Origin: Fonticella tunisiensis
GTDB lineage: Bacteria; Bacillota; Clostridia; Clostridiales; Caloramatoraceae
Assembly (NCBI RefSeq): GCF_004364155.1
Contig: NZ_SOAZ01000027.1
Span: 1 to 41,665 of the forward strand
Length of the DNA stretch: 41,665 bases
Reading direction: 5' to 3'
Made by a program: the position numbers and the translations under genes. A model generated the notes under the pieces. It was not told the DNA's origin, did not search any database, and was given only the letters and a program-made list of their open reading frames with translations. Of this stretch, positions 15,843-23,433 are shown piece by piece (position 1 is the stretch's first letter; each line of letters begins with the position of its first letter).

Positions 15843-15926
15843 ATTTCCCTCCTTCTGTGGACCAGGGGCGCTCTGGTATTATATCCTAAATAGGATTTAA
15901 TGTCAAATTTCCCCGTTCCACCTTTA

Positions 15927-16034
15927 GTTGGTATAAACAATTAAAGGAAAATGCCTTAATGGGCATAACATATTCATTTGTATTCATATTAAAAATTATG
16001 AACATAAATTATTCCGTTTATACCTTATACCAAC
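15927..16034 (-). promoter_or_regulatory. yabE: possible structured leader upstream of yabE
   Basis: GTTGGTATAA (minus strand, 16034-16025) is complementary to TTATACCAAC (15936-15927), enclosing about 90 nt. That segment holds a small inner hairpin ATGCC/GGCAT. It sits 85 nt before the yabE start. I recognise no known riboswitch. The rest of 15843-16160 holds no other feature I can support. Confidence 0.3.
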
Positions 16035-16159
16035 CTTCGGAGGTAAATCACTACTATTATATACAAAAAACAGAGTTTTTTTGATTGTTATATATGTCCA
16101 TTATTCATGTTAACCTTGAATTTTCTCTAATTTTCTTAAATTTTATTTGATTATCTTTA

Positions 16160-16187
16160 TAAAATAGAAACCGGGCAGATGCCCGGC
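16160..16187 (-). terminator. terminator of the small coiled-coil gene
   Basis: On the minus strand CCGGGC and GCCCGG pair across a 4-nt loop and are followed by TTTCTATTTT. It lies about 45 nt after the stop of the 51-residue gene. Confidence 0.7.
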
Positions 16188-16231
16188 ATTATTTTACAAC
16201 TTTAATGTATTTGCTAAACTCTAAAATTTTG

Positions 16232-16387
16232 TTATCGCTGTATGCAACCTTTGCAGTTTTGGTCATTAGTTGCAGTTACCTTTTGTTTTATATCTTTAAC
16301 ATCAAATTTTAGCTCATCTATATCTTTTTTTATGTCTTTTTCCATACTATCCAATTTAACAAGAATTTGTTTAAACAAATCCTCCAT
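16232..16387 (-). CDS. small coiled-coil protein, 51 residues
   Basis: A short gene with GGAGATC before its ATG (16387) and its own terminator. It encodes MEDLFKQILVKLDSMEKDI followed by a heptad-like KKDIDELKFDVKDIKQKV and ends ...QNCKGCIQR. The middle is a likely coiled coil and the end carries a CxxC pair. It resembles small XhlA-like or YvrJ-like proteins only in general style. A second open frame overlaps its end (MTKTAKVAYSDN...VVK, stop just before the terminator). Either two overlapping peptides or a frameshift in a longer gene is possible. Confidence 0.5.
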   Translation of the reverse strand: MEDLFKQILVKLDSMEKDIKKDIDELKFDVKDIKQKVTATNDQNCKGCIQR

Positions 16388-16453
16388 AAAAATGATCTCC
16401 ATGAATTAATTGTTATTAATATTATAACCTATTTATTCATTTCAAAAAAGAAG

Positions 16454-17215
16454 TCATTTCTCAATATTAAATAGCTGACACGCATTTTCATAGGTTATTC
16501 TCTTTATTGTTTCGTAGTCCATGCCCCTTATCTCAGCAATCCTATTAATTATATGAACAAGGTATGAAGAATCATTCCTCTTACCTCTATATGGAACGGG
16601 AGCCATATATGGGCAGTCCGTTTCAACAAGGATTCTATCAATGGGAAGCACTGAAACTGTGTCAACTGCCTTTTTTGCATTTTTGAAGGTTACAACCCCC
16701 GTAAAGCCAAAATAATAGTCGTGCTTTAAAACTTCCTTTGCAAACTCAGGACTTCCAGAGTAGCAGTGAAGCACTCCCCTTACTCCCTTAAACTCCTTTA
16801 TAACCTTTAATGTATCCTCATGGGCTTCCCTGTCATGTATTACAACAGGCATATCAAGGCTTCTGGCAAGATCCATCTGTTCTCTAAAGGCCCTTAGCTG
16901 AAGCTCCCTGTCGTAGGGCTCATAATAATAATCAAGCCCTATTTCTCCAACTGCAACTATTTTTTTGTTTTCAAGAAGCTCCCCTATTTTATTTATGTTT
17001 TCAAGGGCAGCTTCAGGATATTCAGGATGAATTCCGACAGCTCCATATATAAAGTCATATTTTTCTGTGAGCTCAAGGGTTTTATAACACCCCTCAAGGC
17101 TTGCTCCACAGTTTAAAACCTTCTCTACCCCTGCCCTTCGTATTTTATCAATTACTTCTTCTCTGTCATCCTTAAAGGCTTCGTCATCGTAATGTGCATG
17201 TGAGTCGAATATCAT
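16454..17215 (-). CDS. tatD: TatD-family metal-dependent DNase
   Basis: A TIM-barrel metal-dependent hydrolase of 253 residues; family members act as 3'-5' exonucleases on DNA and RNA. Metal ligands are visible in the usual order: FDSHAHYDD at the start (HxH), AVGEIGLDYYY near 92-102 (Glu), PVVIHDREA near 125 (His), GVLHCYSG near 149 (His), and LVETDCPYMAP near 200 (Asp). RGKRNDSSYL is the conserved late motif. It lies between metG and yabE as in Bacillus subtilis (yabD). Confidence 0.95.
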   Translation of the reverse strand: MIFDSHAHYDDEAFKDDREEVIDKIRRAGVEKVLNCGASLEGCYKTLELTEKYDFIYGAVGIHPEYPEAALENINKIGELLENKKIVAVGEIGLDYYYEPYDRELQLRAFREQMDLARSLDMPVVIHDREAHEDTLKVIKEFKGVRGVLHCYSGSPEFAKEVLKHDYYFGFTGVVTFKNAKKAVDTVSVLPIDRILVETDCPYMAPVPYRGKRNDSSYLVHIINRIAEIRGMDYETIKRITYENACQLFNIEK

Positions 17216-17280
17216 TTTTTCACCCCTTTTGTACCTTTTATTTTATCAAAAACTAATACAATAGATAAATACAGGTAAAT

Positions 17281-17315
17281 ATAGGCTGTTTATAGCATTG
17301 CCATAAACAGCCTAT
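17281..17315 (-). terminator. hairpin after metG
   Basis: A perfect 13-bp stem, ATAGGCTGTTTAT with ATAAACAGCCTAT, has a 9-nt loop and begins 6 nt past the metG stop. On the minus strand only a weak T-containing stretch (ATTTACC) follows, so it may be a terminator or a 3'-end stabiliser. Confidence 0.55.
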
Positions 17316-17320
17316 AAAAA

Positions 17321-19273
17321 TTACTTCACCTGTGCTCCTGTCTCTATCTCTCCATCAACAGTTGCAAGCAGAAGCTTTTCCTTGTTTGGGGTTGAAGCCG
17401 CCAGTATCATTCCATAGGAATCAACTCCCCTTAGCTTTACAGGCTTAAGGTTTGCAACGAGTATTACCTGCTTTCCTACAAGCTCCTCAGGAGTGAAGTG
17501 CTTTGCAATACCTGAAACTACCTGTCTTATCTCTCCGCCAAGGTCTACCTTAAGCTTTAAAAGCTTATCTGCACCCTTTATCCTTTCACATTCAACAACC
17601 TTAACAACCCTTAAGTCTATTTTTGAAAAATCGTCTATTGTTATCTCTTCCTTAATTGGCTCCATCTTTGGCTTCTCTGCCACCTGAGCCTGCTTCATGG
17701 CCTCTTCCCGTATTTTATCAAGCTCTGCAAGCTTCTTCTCAACATCGATTCTAGGGAACAGAAGCTCTCCCCTTTGAACCTTTACGCCAGTCTTAGTTTT
17801 GCCAAATTCCTTTATGCTGTCCCAGGTTAAAATATCAGCATCAAAATTAAACTGCTCATTTATCTTCCTTGAAGTATCAGGCATAAAGGATGATATAAGA
17901 ATTGAAACTATTCTTATTGCTTCTGTGAGGTTATATAAAACTCCTGCAAGCCTATCCCTTTGTGCCTCGTCCTTTGCAAGCACCCATGGCATAGTTTCGT
18001 CTATATACTTGTTAGCCCTTGATATAAGCTTCCATATTTCATCCATTGCATCGCTTATTCTAAGCCTGTCAACAAGGCTCTCAACCTTTGAATGAGTTTC
18101 AACGGCAAGCTTTCTAAGGCTTTCATCGAATTCTCCCTCAAACCTTCCCTCGGTTATAACTCCTCCAAAATACTTTTCAATCATTGTAAGGGTTCTTGAT
18201 ACGAGGTTTCCAAGGTCGTTTGCAAGGTCTGAGTTTATCCTCTTTATGAACATCTCATTGTTGTAAAGGCCGTCTGAGCCAAAGGGTATCTCCCTTAAAA
18301 GATAATATCTTATTGCATCCACACCAAAGTGATCTGCAAGGACAACGGGGTCAACCACATTACCCTTTGACTTAGACATCTTGCCTCCATCGACAAGGAG
18401 CCATCCATGCCCAAATACCTGCTTTGGAAGTGGAAGATCAAGTGCCATAAGCATTATGGGCCATATAATAGTGTGAAATCTTATGATATCCTTTCCAACA
18501 AGGTGTACGTCTGCAGGCCAGTACTTTCTATAGAGCGTGTCATCATCGCTTCCATATCCAAGGGCAGTTATATAGTTTGAAAGGGCATCAACCCATACAT
18601 ATATAACATGATTTTCGTCGAAGGTTACAGGTATTCCCCACTTGAAGGAAGTTCTTGAAACGCAAAGGTCCTCAAGGCCCGGCTTTAAGAAGTTGTTTAT
18701 CATTTCGTTCTTTCTGCTCTCAGGCTGAATGAAGTCAGGATGCTCTTCAATATGCTTTAAAAGCCTATCCTGATATTTTGACATTCTAAAGAAGTACGCT
18801 TCCTCCTTTGTAAGCTCAACTGGCCTTCCACAGTCAGGGCATTTTCCATCTACGAGCTGAGTTTCTGTAAAGAAGGATTCACAGGGTGTACAATACCAGC
18901 CTTCGTAGTGCCCCTTATAAATATCTCCCTTTTCATAGAGCTTTTTAAATATCTCCTGAACGGCCCTTTCATGATAATCATCTGTGGTTCTTATAAACCT
19001 GTCATAGGAGATGTTAAGCAGCTTCCAGAGGTCCTTAATACCTGCAACTATTTCATCTACATATGCCTTTGGCGTTGTTCCCTTCTCCTTTGCAATTCTT
19101 TCAATTTTCTGGCCGTGTTCATCTGTTCCCGTTAAGAACATTACATCATATCCCGTAAGCCTTTTAAACCTTGCCATTGCATCAGCTGCAACGGTTGTAT
19201 AGGCATTTCCTATATGAAGCTTATTGCTTGGATAGTATATAGGGGTTGTAATATAATAGGTCTTTTTTTCCAT
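17321..19273 (-). CDS. metG: methionyl-tRNA synthetase
   Basis: Class I synthetase that charges tRNA-Met. It has 650 residues from ATG 19273, which follows AGAAAGGAGAAATATC; the 20 extra upstream codons are not family-like and are partly repeat-derived. Order: HIGH box as LHIGN near 20; zinc knuckle CTPCESFFTE with CPDCGRP near 125-145; KMSKS as KMSKSKGNVV near 300; anticodon-binding helices; and a C-terminal tRNA-binding OB domain (FSKIDLRVVKVVECERIKGADKL near 548, then GKQVILVANLKP). A Met T-box lies upstream, but repeat R3 sits between the two, giving a leader of about 650 nt. Confidence 0.97.
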   Translation of the reverse strand: MEKKTYYITTPIYYPSNKLHIGNAYTTVAADAMARFKRLTGYDVMFLTGTDEHGQKIERIAKEKGTTPKAYVDEIVAGIKDLWKLLNISYDRFIRTTDDYHERAVQEIFKKLYEKGDIYKGHYEGWYCTPCESFFTETQLVDGKCPDCGRPVELTKEEAYFFRMSKYQDRLLKHIEEHPDFIQPESRKNEMINNFLKPGLEDLCVSRTSFKWGIPVTFDENHVIYVWVDALSNYITALGYGSDDDTLYRKYWPADVHLVGKDIIRFHTIIWPIMLMALDLPLPKQVFGHGWLLVDGGKMSKSKGNVVDPVVLADHFGVDAIRYYLLREIPFGSDGLYNNEMFIKRINSDLANDLGNLVSRTLTMIEKYFGGVITEGRFEGEFDESLRKLAVETHSKVESLVDRLRISDAMDEIWKLISRANKYIDETMPWVLAKDEAQRDRLAGVLYNLTEAIRIVSILISSFMPDTSRKINEQFNFDADILTWDSIKEFGKTKTGVKVQRGELLFPRIDVEKKLAELDKIREEAMKQAQVAEKPKMEPIKEEITIDDFSKIDLRVVKVVECERIKGADKLLKLKVDLGGEIRQVVSGIAKHFTPEELVGKQVILVANLKPVKLRGVDSYGMILAASTPNKEKLLLATVDGEIETGAQVK

Positions 19274-19301
19274 GATATTTCTCCTTTCTATTATGGTAAT
19301 A

Positions 19302-19668
19302 TAATCTATTGTGCTACTACTGTGAAAAGCCAATTGGAATAAAAGTAGAAAATGTCTACAGGTAGGCGCTGCGATAAAAAATATATTTCATTCACCAGTA
19401 CGCTTAGCAAAGAAATTCTAAGGCTTGGGATTTGAAAAATCAAGAACTTTCGTTAAACTCGCTTCTCTTAAGTCACGAAAGTTCTAGGGATTTTTTTGCA
19501 TCCCTTCGCCAAGAATTTCTAATTGCTCGCTTTATGTGAATTTCATATATTTTTTATCTCCGCTTATGCACTACAAAACGTTAAGGTAAATATAAAAGCT
19601 TTCTTAGATTAAGTTTAGCTATTAATATTAAAACTGTTTTCATAATCATGTGGTGAATTTTGTTTCAT
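19302..19668 (+). repeat. repeat family copy R3, full length, between T-box and metG
   Basis: Plus-strand copy with a slightly diverged left end (TTGTGCTACTACTG...AATTGGAATAAAAG), GGTAGGCGCTGCGATAAAA, three nested inverted repeats, the return arm TTTTTTATCTCCGC, and the right end GTGGTGAATTTTGTTTCAT. The nested pairs are: outer GATAAAAAATATAT with ATATATTTTTTATC; middle AGAAATTCT with AGAATTTCT; inner AGAACTTTCG with CGAAAGTTCT. The apical loop carries AAACTCGCTTCTC. The right hairpin segment seen in R2 and R5 is diverged here. The copy ends within about 6 nt of the T-box terminator. Confidence 0.85.
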
Positions 19669-19671
19669 AAA

Positions 19672-19922
19672 AATAAAAACCCCGCTCCCTAATAGATAGG
19701 GGCGAGGTACCGCGTTACCACCCTAGTTCACCTGTACTTCACAGCACAGGCCTCAGCAAGTGACTATCATCACTGTGCAATGTAACGGTTGCACCCGTAA
19801 CAGCCTACTAAAGTTCAGCTGCCATGCTCCAGAACCATCTTCACATATCCCTCCACCACCGGCTTTCACCTTACCCGGCTCTCTTTAGGCTTTAGAATAT
19901 GATACTCTTTCCTTCACAGCAT
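19672..19922 (-). promoter_or_regulatory. T-box riboswitch, Met (AUG specifier)
   Basis: On the minus strand the leader has stem I with the AGTA motif opposite a specifier loop TGAAGATGG; the triplet ATG lies near 19838, framed by CATATTC/GGATATG above and GGAA/TTCT below. The T-box AGGGTGGTAACGCGG follows, with TGGT complementary to a tRNA 3' end carrying discriminator A, as in tRNA-Met. The terminator stem (CCTCGCCCCTATC with GGGAGCGGGG) and T run end the element. Uncharged tRNA-Met should permit read-through to metG. Confidence 0.9.
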
Positions 19923-19931
19923 CTTTTTATT

Positions 19932-19961
19932 ATAGTACATAATTTATTAAATTATGTCAAT
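19932..19961 (-). promoter_or_regulatory. sigma-A promoter of the metG T-box leader
   Basis: TTGACA, 17 nt, TACTAT on the minus strand. The -35 overlaps the stop codon of the RDD gene upstream. Position is accurate to about one base. Confidence 0.75.
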
Positions 19962-21438
19962 ATAAAATCTCCTCTATCTTTGAAAATATTCTGTTTAACA
20001 TAAGCCCCGGACCTCTCATCTGATATATCTCAACAAAATATCCCTGTCCCATAACATCATCCCTTCCAACGGCCTTAAGTATGACCTCATCCTCTCCATC
20101 TCCGTTTATATCAATAACGTCCTCAAGGGTTCTTACATAGTAGGAATACCTTCTTCCAGGCCTCGAGCCAAAATTATATATCCTCCTCATACCATTCTTT
20201 ATGTCATATACCTCAAGAAGCTGTATATTCCCCTTTTTAAATGTCATATTATTTCTAAACACATGGGATACTATTACGCCCTTATCTATCTTTGAAATGC
20301 TGCTCACTTCCCTTACATTAAAATCCCTTTTGCCTTTAAAAATAAACTTGCTGCCGTTAAAATCATAAAAATACAGCAGTTTCTTTTTATCTCCATCACC
20401 CACAACTGCAATTCCATTATCCACATAAAAGCTCCTGGGGATTATGTCCTCACCTATTTTACCTGAATATACTTTACTTAGCTTTTCTTCATGGAATTTA
20501 AAAACCTCAACATCCCCTCCCCTTCCAAGTACAACCGCCTCATCAATACCATCCTTATCAATATCTCCACACCTTAGAGTCAAAATATTTGAAAGGGATA
20601 CTTGTCCCTCTGCATATACGCTTCCACTGCCATCAACCAGAATTATTTTGTTTTGCGGACTTATTCCGCATAAATCCATACCCTTTTTGAAAGTTCCGCT
20701 GCAAATGAATTGTATTGGCATATTTACCCTATAGATGAACTGACCTATAAGCTCCTTTCCAACAGGGTTTAGCCTGTAGACTTCTGTGTATTTAAGCTTG
20801 TTTGATATTCTTATAAGGGATTGTTTTCCCTCTATATCTATTATTGCCAGATATTTTCTTCCAAGGGTCTTCATATAAAGCTCATCCTGGGACAGGCTTA
20901 AAAGATTATCCCCCTCAAAGCTTTGAAAATATTCGCTGGATGTATAAATTTTATGAAGTCCTATTAACCCTATATCATTAAGCATGAAATACGAAATCCA
21001 TCTTAAGGATGACAGCACAAGAAGGATTGTCGATATAATATATACAATCCTGTTTACAGAAACGTTGTCTGCCTTTTTATTCTTCTCAGGGTTATTGAAT
21101 ACAACGCAGGTACCCGAGGCATTGTCGTGGAAGGTTTGAAGCCCTTTGTCAAACAATCCATATATATATCCGATATAAAACAGGGAAGATGCAAACCTGT
21201 ATATCTCCCTTTTAAGGCATATTGCAAAGTCGTATTTTACAAGCTTAACTCTTAAAAGCATCATGCCGATTGTTGCACCAAAGAGCGCTGTTGTTATGTA
21301 TCTGTAGAGGAAAAATATTAAAAGGCTTATAAGGTATCCCCATACGCCAAGTAAATCAAAAAAAAGATATATTATGGAGAATATAATATAATCCACTATA
21401 AAGGCAGCAAGGCGGGAAACAATAAGCATGTAGTTCAT
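19957..21438 (-). CDS. RDD membrane domain fused to FG-GAP-like repeats
   Basis: 493 residues. The N-terminal 120 are an RDD-type membrane domain: SRLAAFIVDYIIFSIIYLFF, then ALFGATIGMMLLRVKLV, then FHDNASGTCVV. A further helix near 130-150 (IVYIISTILLVLSSLRWISY) is followed by an extracytoplasmic region of about 340 residues. Two calcium-binding-like FG-GAP/VCBS turns are present, GDIDKDGIDEAVVLG near 288 and DINGDGEDEVILKAV near 440, so a beta-propeller is likely. The role is unknown; adhesion, sensing or transport are all possible. The gene ends in the promoter of metG. A repeat fragment lies upstream, between it and spmB. Confidence 0.75.
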   Translation of the reverse strand: MNYMLIVSRLAAFIVDYIIFSIIYLFFDLLGVWGYLISLLIFFLYRYITTALFGATIGMMLLRVKLVKYDFAICLKREIYRFASSLFYIGYIYGLFDKGLQTFHDNASGTCVVFNNPEKNKKADNVSVNRIVYIISTILLVLSSLRWISYFMLNDIGLIGLHKIYTSSEYFQSFEGDNLLSLSQDELYMKTLGRKYLAIIDIEGKQSLIRISNKLKYTEVYRLNPVGKELIGQFIYRVNMPIQFICSGTFKKGMDLCGISPQNKIILVDGSGSVYAEGQVSLSNILTLRCGDIDKDGIDEAVVLGRGGDVEVFKFHEEKLSKVYSGKIGEDIIPRSFYVDNGIAVVGDGDKKKLLYFYDFNGSKFIFKGKRDFNVREVSSISKIDKGVIVSHVFRNNMTFKKGNIQLLEVYDIKNGMRRIYNFGSRPGRRYSYYVRTLEDVIDINGDGEDEVILKAVGRDDVMGQGYFVEIYQMRGPGLMLNRIFSKIEEILY

Positions 21439-21501
21439 ATAATCACCTAATACTTATGTTTCCCACTTTCTTTCATTTTAGACCACAACCTTTTATTTAC
21501 C

Positions 21502-21549
21502 TTAACTTGTTGTGTTGCTCTGAAAAGTTCATTGGAATAAAAGTAGAAT
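21502..21549 (+). repeat. repeat family copy R4, short left-end fragment
   Basis: Matches the first 48 bp of the family, from TTAACTTGTTGTG through CATTGGAATAAAAGTAGAA, then diverges 30 nt before the end of spmB. No right end is found nearby. Confidence 0.75.
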
Positions 21550-21577
21550 ACTTCCTTTGTGCAGAAAGTTTTTTTAG

Positions 21578-22096
21578 TCACTTAAAAAACATATAACATA
21601 TGTACACTGCTGCCAGGCTTCCTGCTATGTGGGCAATAAGGGCTGCCGGGAGGCTGTGCCTTACTTTTTTAATCTGACAGACTCCAAAGTAAACTGACAG
21701 GGTATAAAATATTGTCTCGGTTGACCCCATCATAACTGCTGCAATTTTTCCCTCAATGGAATCTACTCCGTAGGTTTTCATTATATCGGTCATAACCCCC
21801 AGTGCGCCGCTTCCCGACAGGGGCTTTATGACAATCATCGGGATAACCCCTTCAGGTATATTTAGAAAATGGGATAACGGGCTAATAATGTTTATAAGAT
21901 AATCCATGGCCCCCGATCTTCTAAATACGTCTATTGCAAAAAGCATGGTGAGAAGGTATGGCGCAATCCTGTACACCGACTGGAACCCATCCTTTGCCCC
22001 TGCGACAAAGGTTTCGTATACCTTAACCCCCTTTAAAATGGCGGTAAATAAAATAATCATAATAAGTATCGGTATTATAAAAACGCTAAACCCCAT
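21578..22096 (-). CDS. spmB: spore maturation protein B
   Basis: A nucleoside-recognition (Gate) domain membrane protein of 172 residues, needed with SpmA for proper dehydration of the spore core. Hydrophobic helices include FIIPILIMIILFTAIL and YLLTMLFAIDVFRRSGAMD. The family stretch KPLSGSGALGVMTDI followed by MMGSTETIFYTLSVYFG is intact. It lies 10 nt after spmA, forming the standard pair. The biochemical function is not established. Insertion between metG and the nucleotidyltransferase cluster differs from the Bacillus order. Confidence 0.94.
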   Translation of the reverse strand: MGFSVFIIPILIMIILFTAILKGVKVYETFVAGAKDGFQSVYRIAPYLLTMLFAIDVFRRSGAMDYLINIISPLSHFLNIPEGVIPMIVIKPLSGSGALGVMTDIMKTYGVDSIEGKIAAVMMGSTETIFYTLSVYFGVCQIKKVRHSLPAALIAHIAGSLAAVYICYMFFK

Positions 22097-22106
22097 AATC
22101 TAAACC

Positions 22107-22688
22107 TCATCTATAAAATCTTTTTAAAAATATACTTGATATAATTCCCGATACAAGGGCAATGATCGTTGTAATAACGCCTGGAAGTATTATTTCCGTT
22201 GGATTTGAGGACTTAAGACCTGACATAATGGATAGAACGGTTGTAGGCAGAAGCTGAATGCAGGCTGCGTTTACTATAAGAAAGGTTACCATGTAATCCG
22301 ATGCCCTCTCCCTATCAGGGTTTATCCGCTGAAGCTCCTCCATTGCCTTTATTCCAAAGGGGGTTGCTGCATTTGAAAGTCCCATCATGTTGGAGGCTAT
22401 ATTCATTATGATAGCCCCTGACGCCTTCTTGTTCTTCCTTTCAAGCCCCGGAAATAAAAGCTTCATGGGAAAGGAAAGTACCTTTGCAATAAAGTCCACT
22501 ATCCCTGCCCCTTCGCACAGCTTCATAATCCCTGACCATACTGCCATTATCCCCCCAAGTCCTATTAAAAGCTCTATTGACTTCTGTGCAGACTCTGTCA
22601 TAGTCTCCATAAGCCCTTTCCCATCGCCTTTAAGTAGGAAGGATATAATCCCTGCTATTATCATTAAAAACCATATCCAGTTGATCAT
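22107..22688 (-). CDS. spmA: spore maturation protein A
   Basis: Partner of SpmB, 193 residues, a Gate-domain membrane protein. It opens with MINWIWFLMIIAGIISFL. The signature GGIMAVWSGIMKLCEGAG is followed by NIASNMMGLSNAATPFGIKA and NAACIQLLPTTVLSI, all typical of SpmA. GAGGTGGTGG precedes the ATG. Its presence with spmB, gin and the Spo0A-controlled abrB shows an endospore former. Confidence 0.95.
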   Translation of the reverse strand: MINWIWFLMIIAGIISFLLKGDGKGLMETMTESAQKSIELLIGLGGIMAVWSGIMKLCEGAGIVDFIAKVLSFPMKLLFPGLERKNKKASGAIIMNIASNMMGLSNAATPFGIKAMEELQRINPDRERASDYMVTFLIVNAACIQLLPTTVLSIMSGLKSSNPTEIILPGVITTIIALVSGIISSIFLKRFYR

Positions 22689-22836
22689 TCCACCACCTCA
22701 TAATAAATCTATGCGGTATTTTATGAAATCTGTACTTTTTTCAGTGGTGTCCATTACATCAATTTATAATTTAACTTGTTATGCTAGTACAAGACGCCAA
22801 AAATCCATACCCAATAGGGCAATAATGAATTAACTA

Positions 22837-22968
22837 ATGGATATTTATATAAATCGAATTACTATAGTTTATATGAGAAAACTGATCGATAGGATAAGAG
22901 TAAATCGAGAGCAAAGAGAAAAGCTTATAAAAATTGTAAAGGCCCAAAAGTACGTGAACAGCTACTAG
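22837..22968 (+). CDS. possible small basic protein, 43 residues
   Basis: A plus-strand frame reading MDIYINRITIVYMRKLIDRI then a basic helix ending KAQKYVNSY. It has no good ribosome site but is followed after 17 nt by a terminator-like hairpin. It does not carry the SQxLD motif of Spo0E-type phosphatases. It may be a gene remnant or chance. Confidence 0.25.
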   Translation: MDIYINRITIVYMRKLIDRIRVNREQREKLIKIVKAQKYVNSY

Positions 22969-22984
22969 CGATACGAATAACAAC

Positions 22985-23016
22985 AAAAAAGGGAGATCGA
23001 TGTTCTCCCCTTTTCT
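22985..23016 (+). terminator. possible terminator in the spmA-ABC lipoprotein gap
   Basis: AAGGGAGA and TCTCCCCTT pair with one bulged base and are followed by TTCT. It is the only sign that the small plus-strand frame upstream is expressed. Confidence 0.4.
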
Positions 23017-23020
23017 ATCA

Positions 23021-23197
23021 TCAACCAATCACCATCCACTGACCACTATCCATTATTCTATAATTCCAACATGGTTTGATTAAAACTCCGTTTGGTATCC
23101 TAGATTTTTCAATGCCTTGAATCGTGTCCACGGGCAAATTTTTTCGTAAACCTTCAGTCGTGTAAAAACCTCCGATGTCCCATAAATTAATTTCCAT
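23021..23197 (-). CDS. possible small protein, 58 residues
   Basis: A minus-strand frame beginning MEINLWDIGGFYTTEGLRK and ending SGQWMVIG. The mixed, non-repetitive composition looks protein-like, but there is no convincing ribosome site and no family is recognised. It lies beyond the strong terminator of the ABC lipoprotein gene, so it would need its own promoter. It may be the tail of a decayed gene. Confidence 0.3.
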   Translation of the reverse strand: MEINLWDIGGFYTTEGLRKNLPVDTIQGIEKSRIPNGVLIKPCWNYRIMDSGQWMVIG

Positions 23198-23326
23198 TTA
23201 ATTCATATTATAACAAATTAATCATATTTGTAAAACTAAATTTTTTCTGTATTATATATCAAACCCTATCTTCACATTCTTCATTTTCTTCTGTTCAGGA
23301 GGCTTTGCAGCGTAAAGGCATATAAA

Positions 23327-23371
23327 GTAAAAAACAGGCTTCTCAAATCATGCTTTGAGAAGCCTGTTTTT
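23327..23371 (-). terminator. strong terminator after the ABC lipoprotein gene
   Basis: A 17-bp perfect stem (23331-23347 with 23354-23370, 6-nt loop) lies 63 nt past the stop of the gene and has T runs on the minus strand. It shows that the T-box unit contains just one gene. Confidence 0.9.
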
Positions 23372-23433
23372 AGTTTGATAACCAATATCTTATATCTGAT
23401 GAGGCTGGTACCGATCCTGCCACCTTTTAAAAA

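Noticed and set aside
19274-19333. Upstream extension of metG by 20 codons
   Set aside because: It has no ribosome site, does not resemble MetRS and partly consists of repeat R3; AAGGAG precedes ATG 19273.
22834-23028. Minus-strand 64-codon frame in the spmA upstream gap
   Set aside because: No ribosome site, and it is antisense to the slightly better small plus-strand frame and its hairpin.
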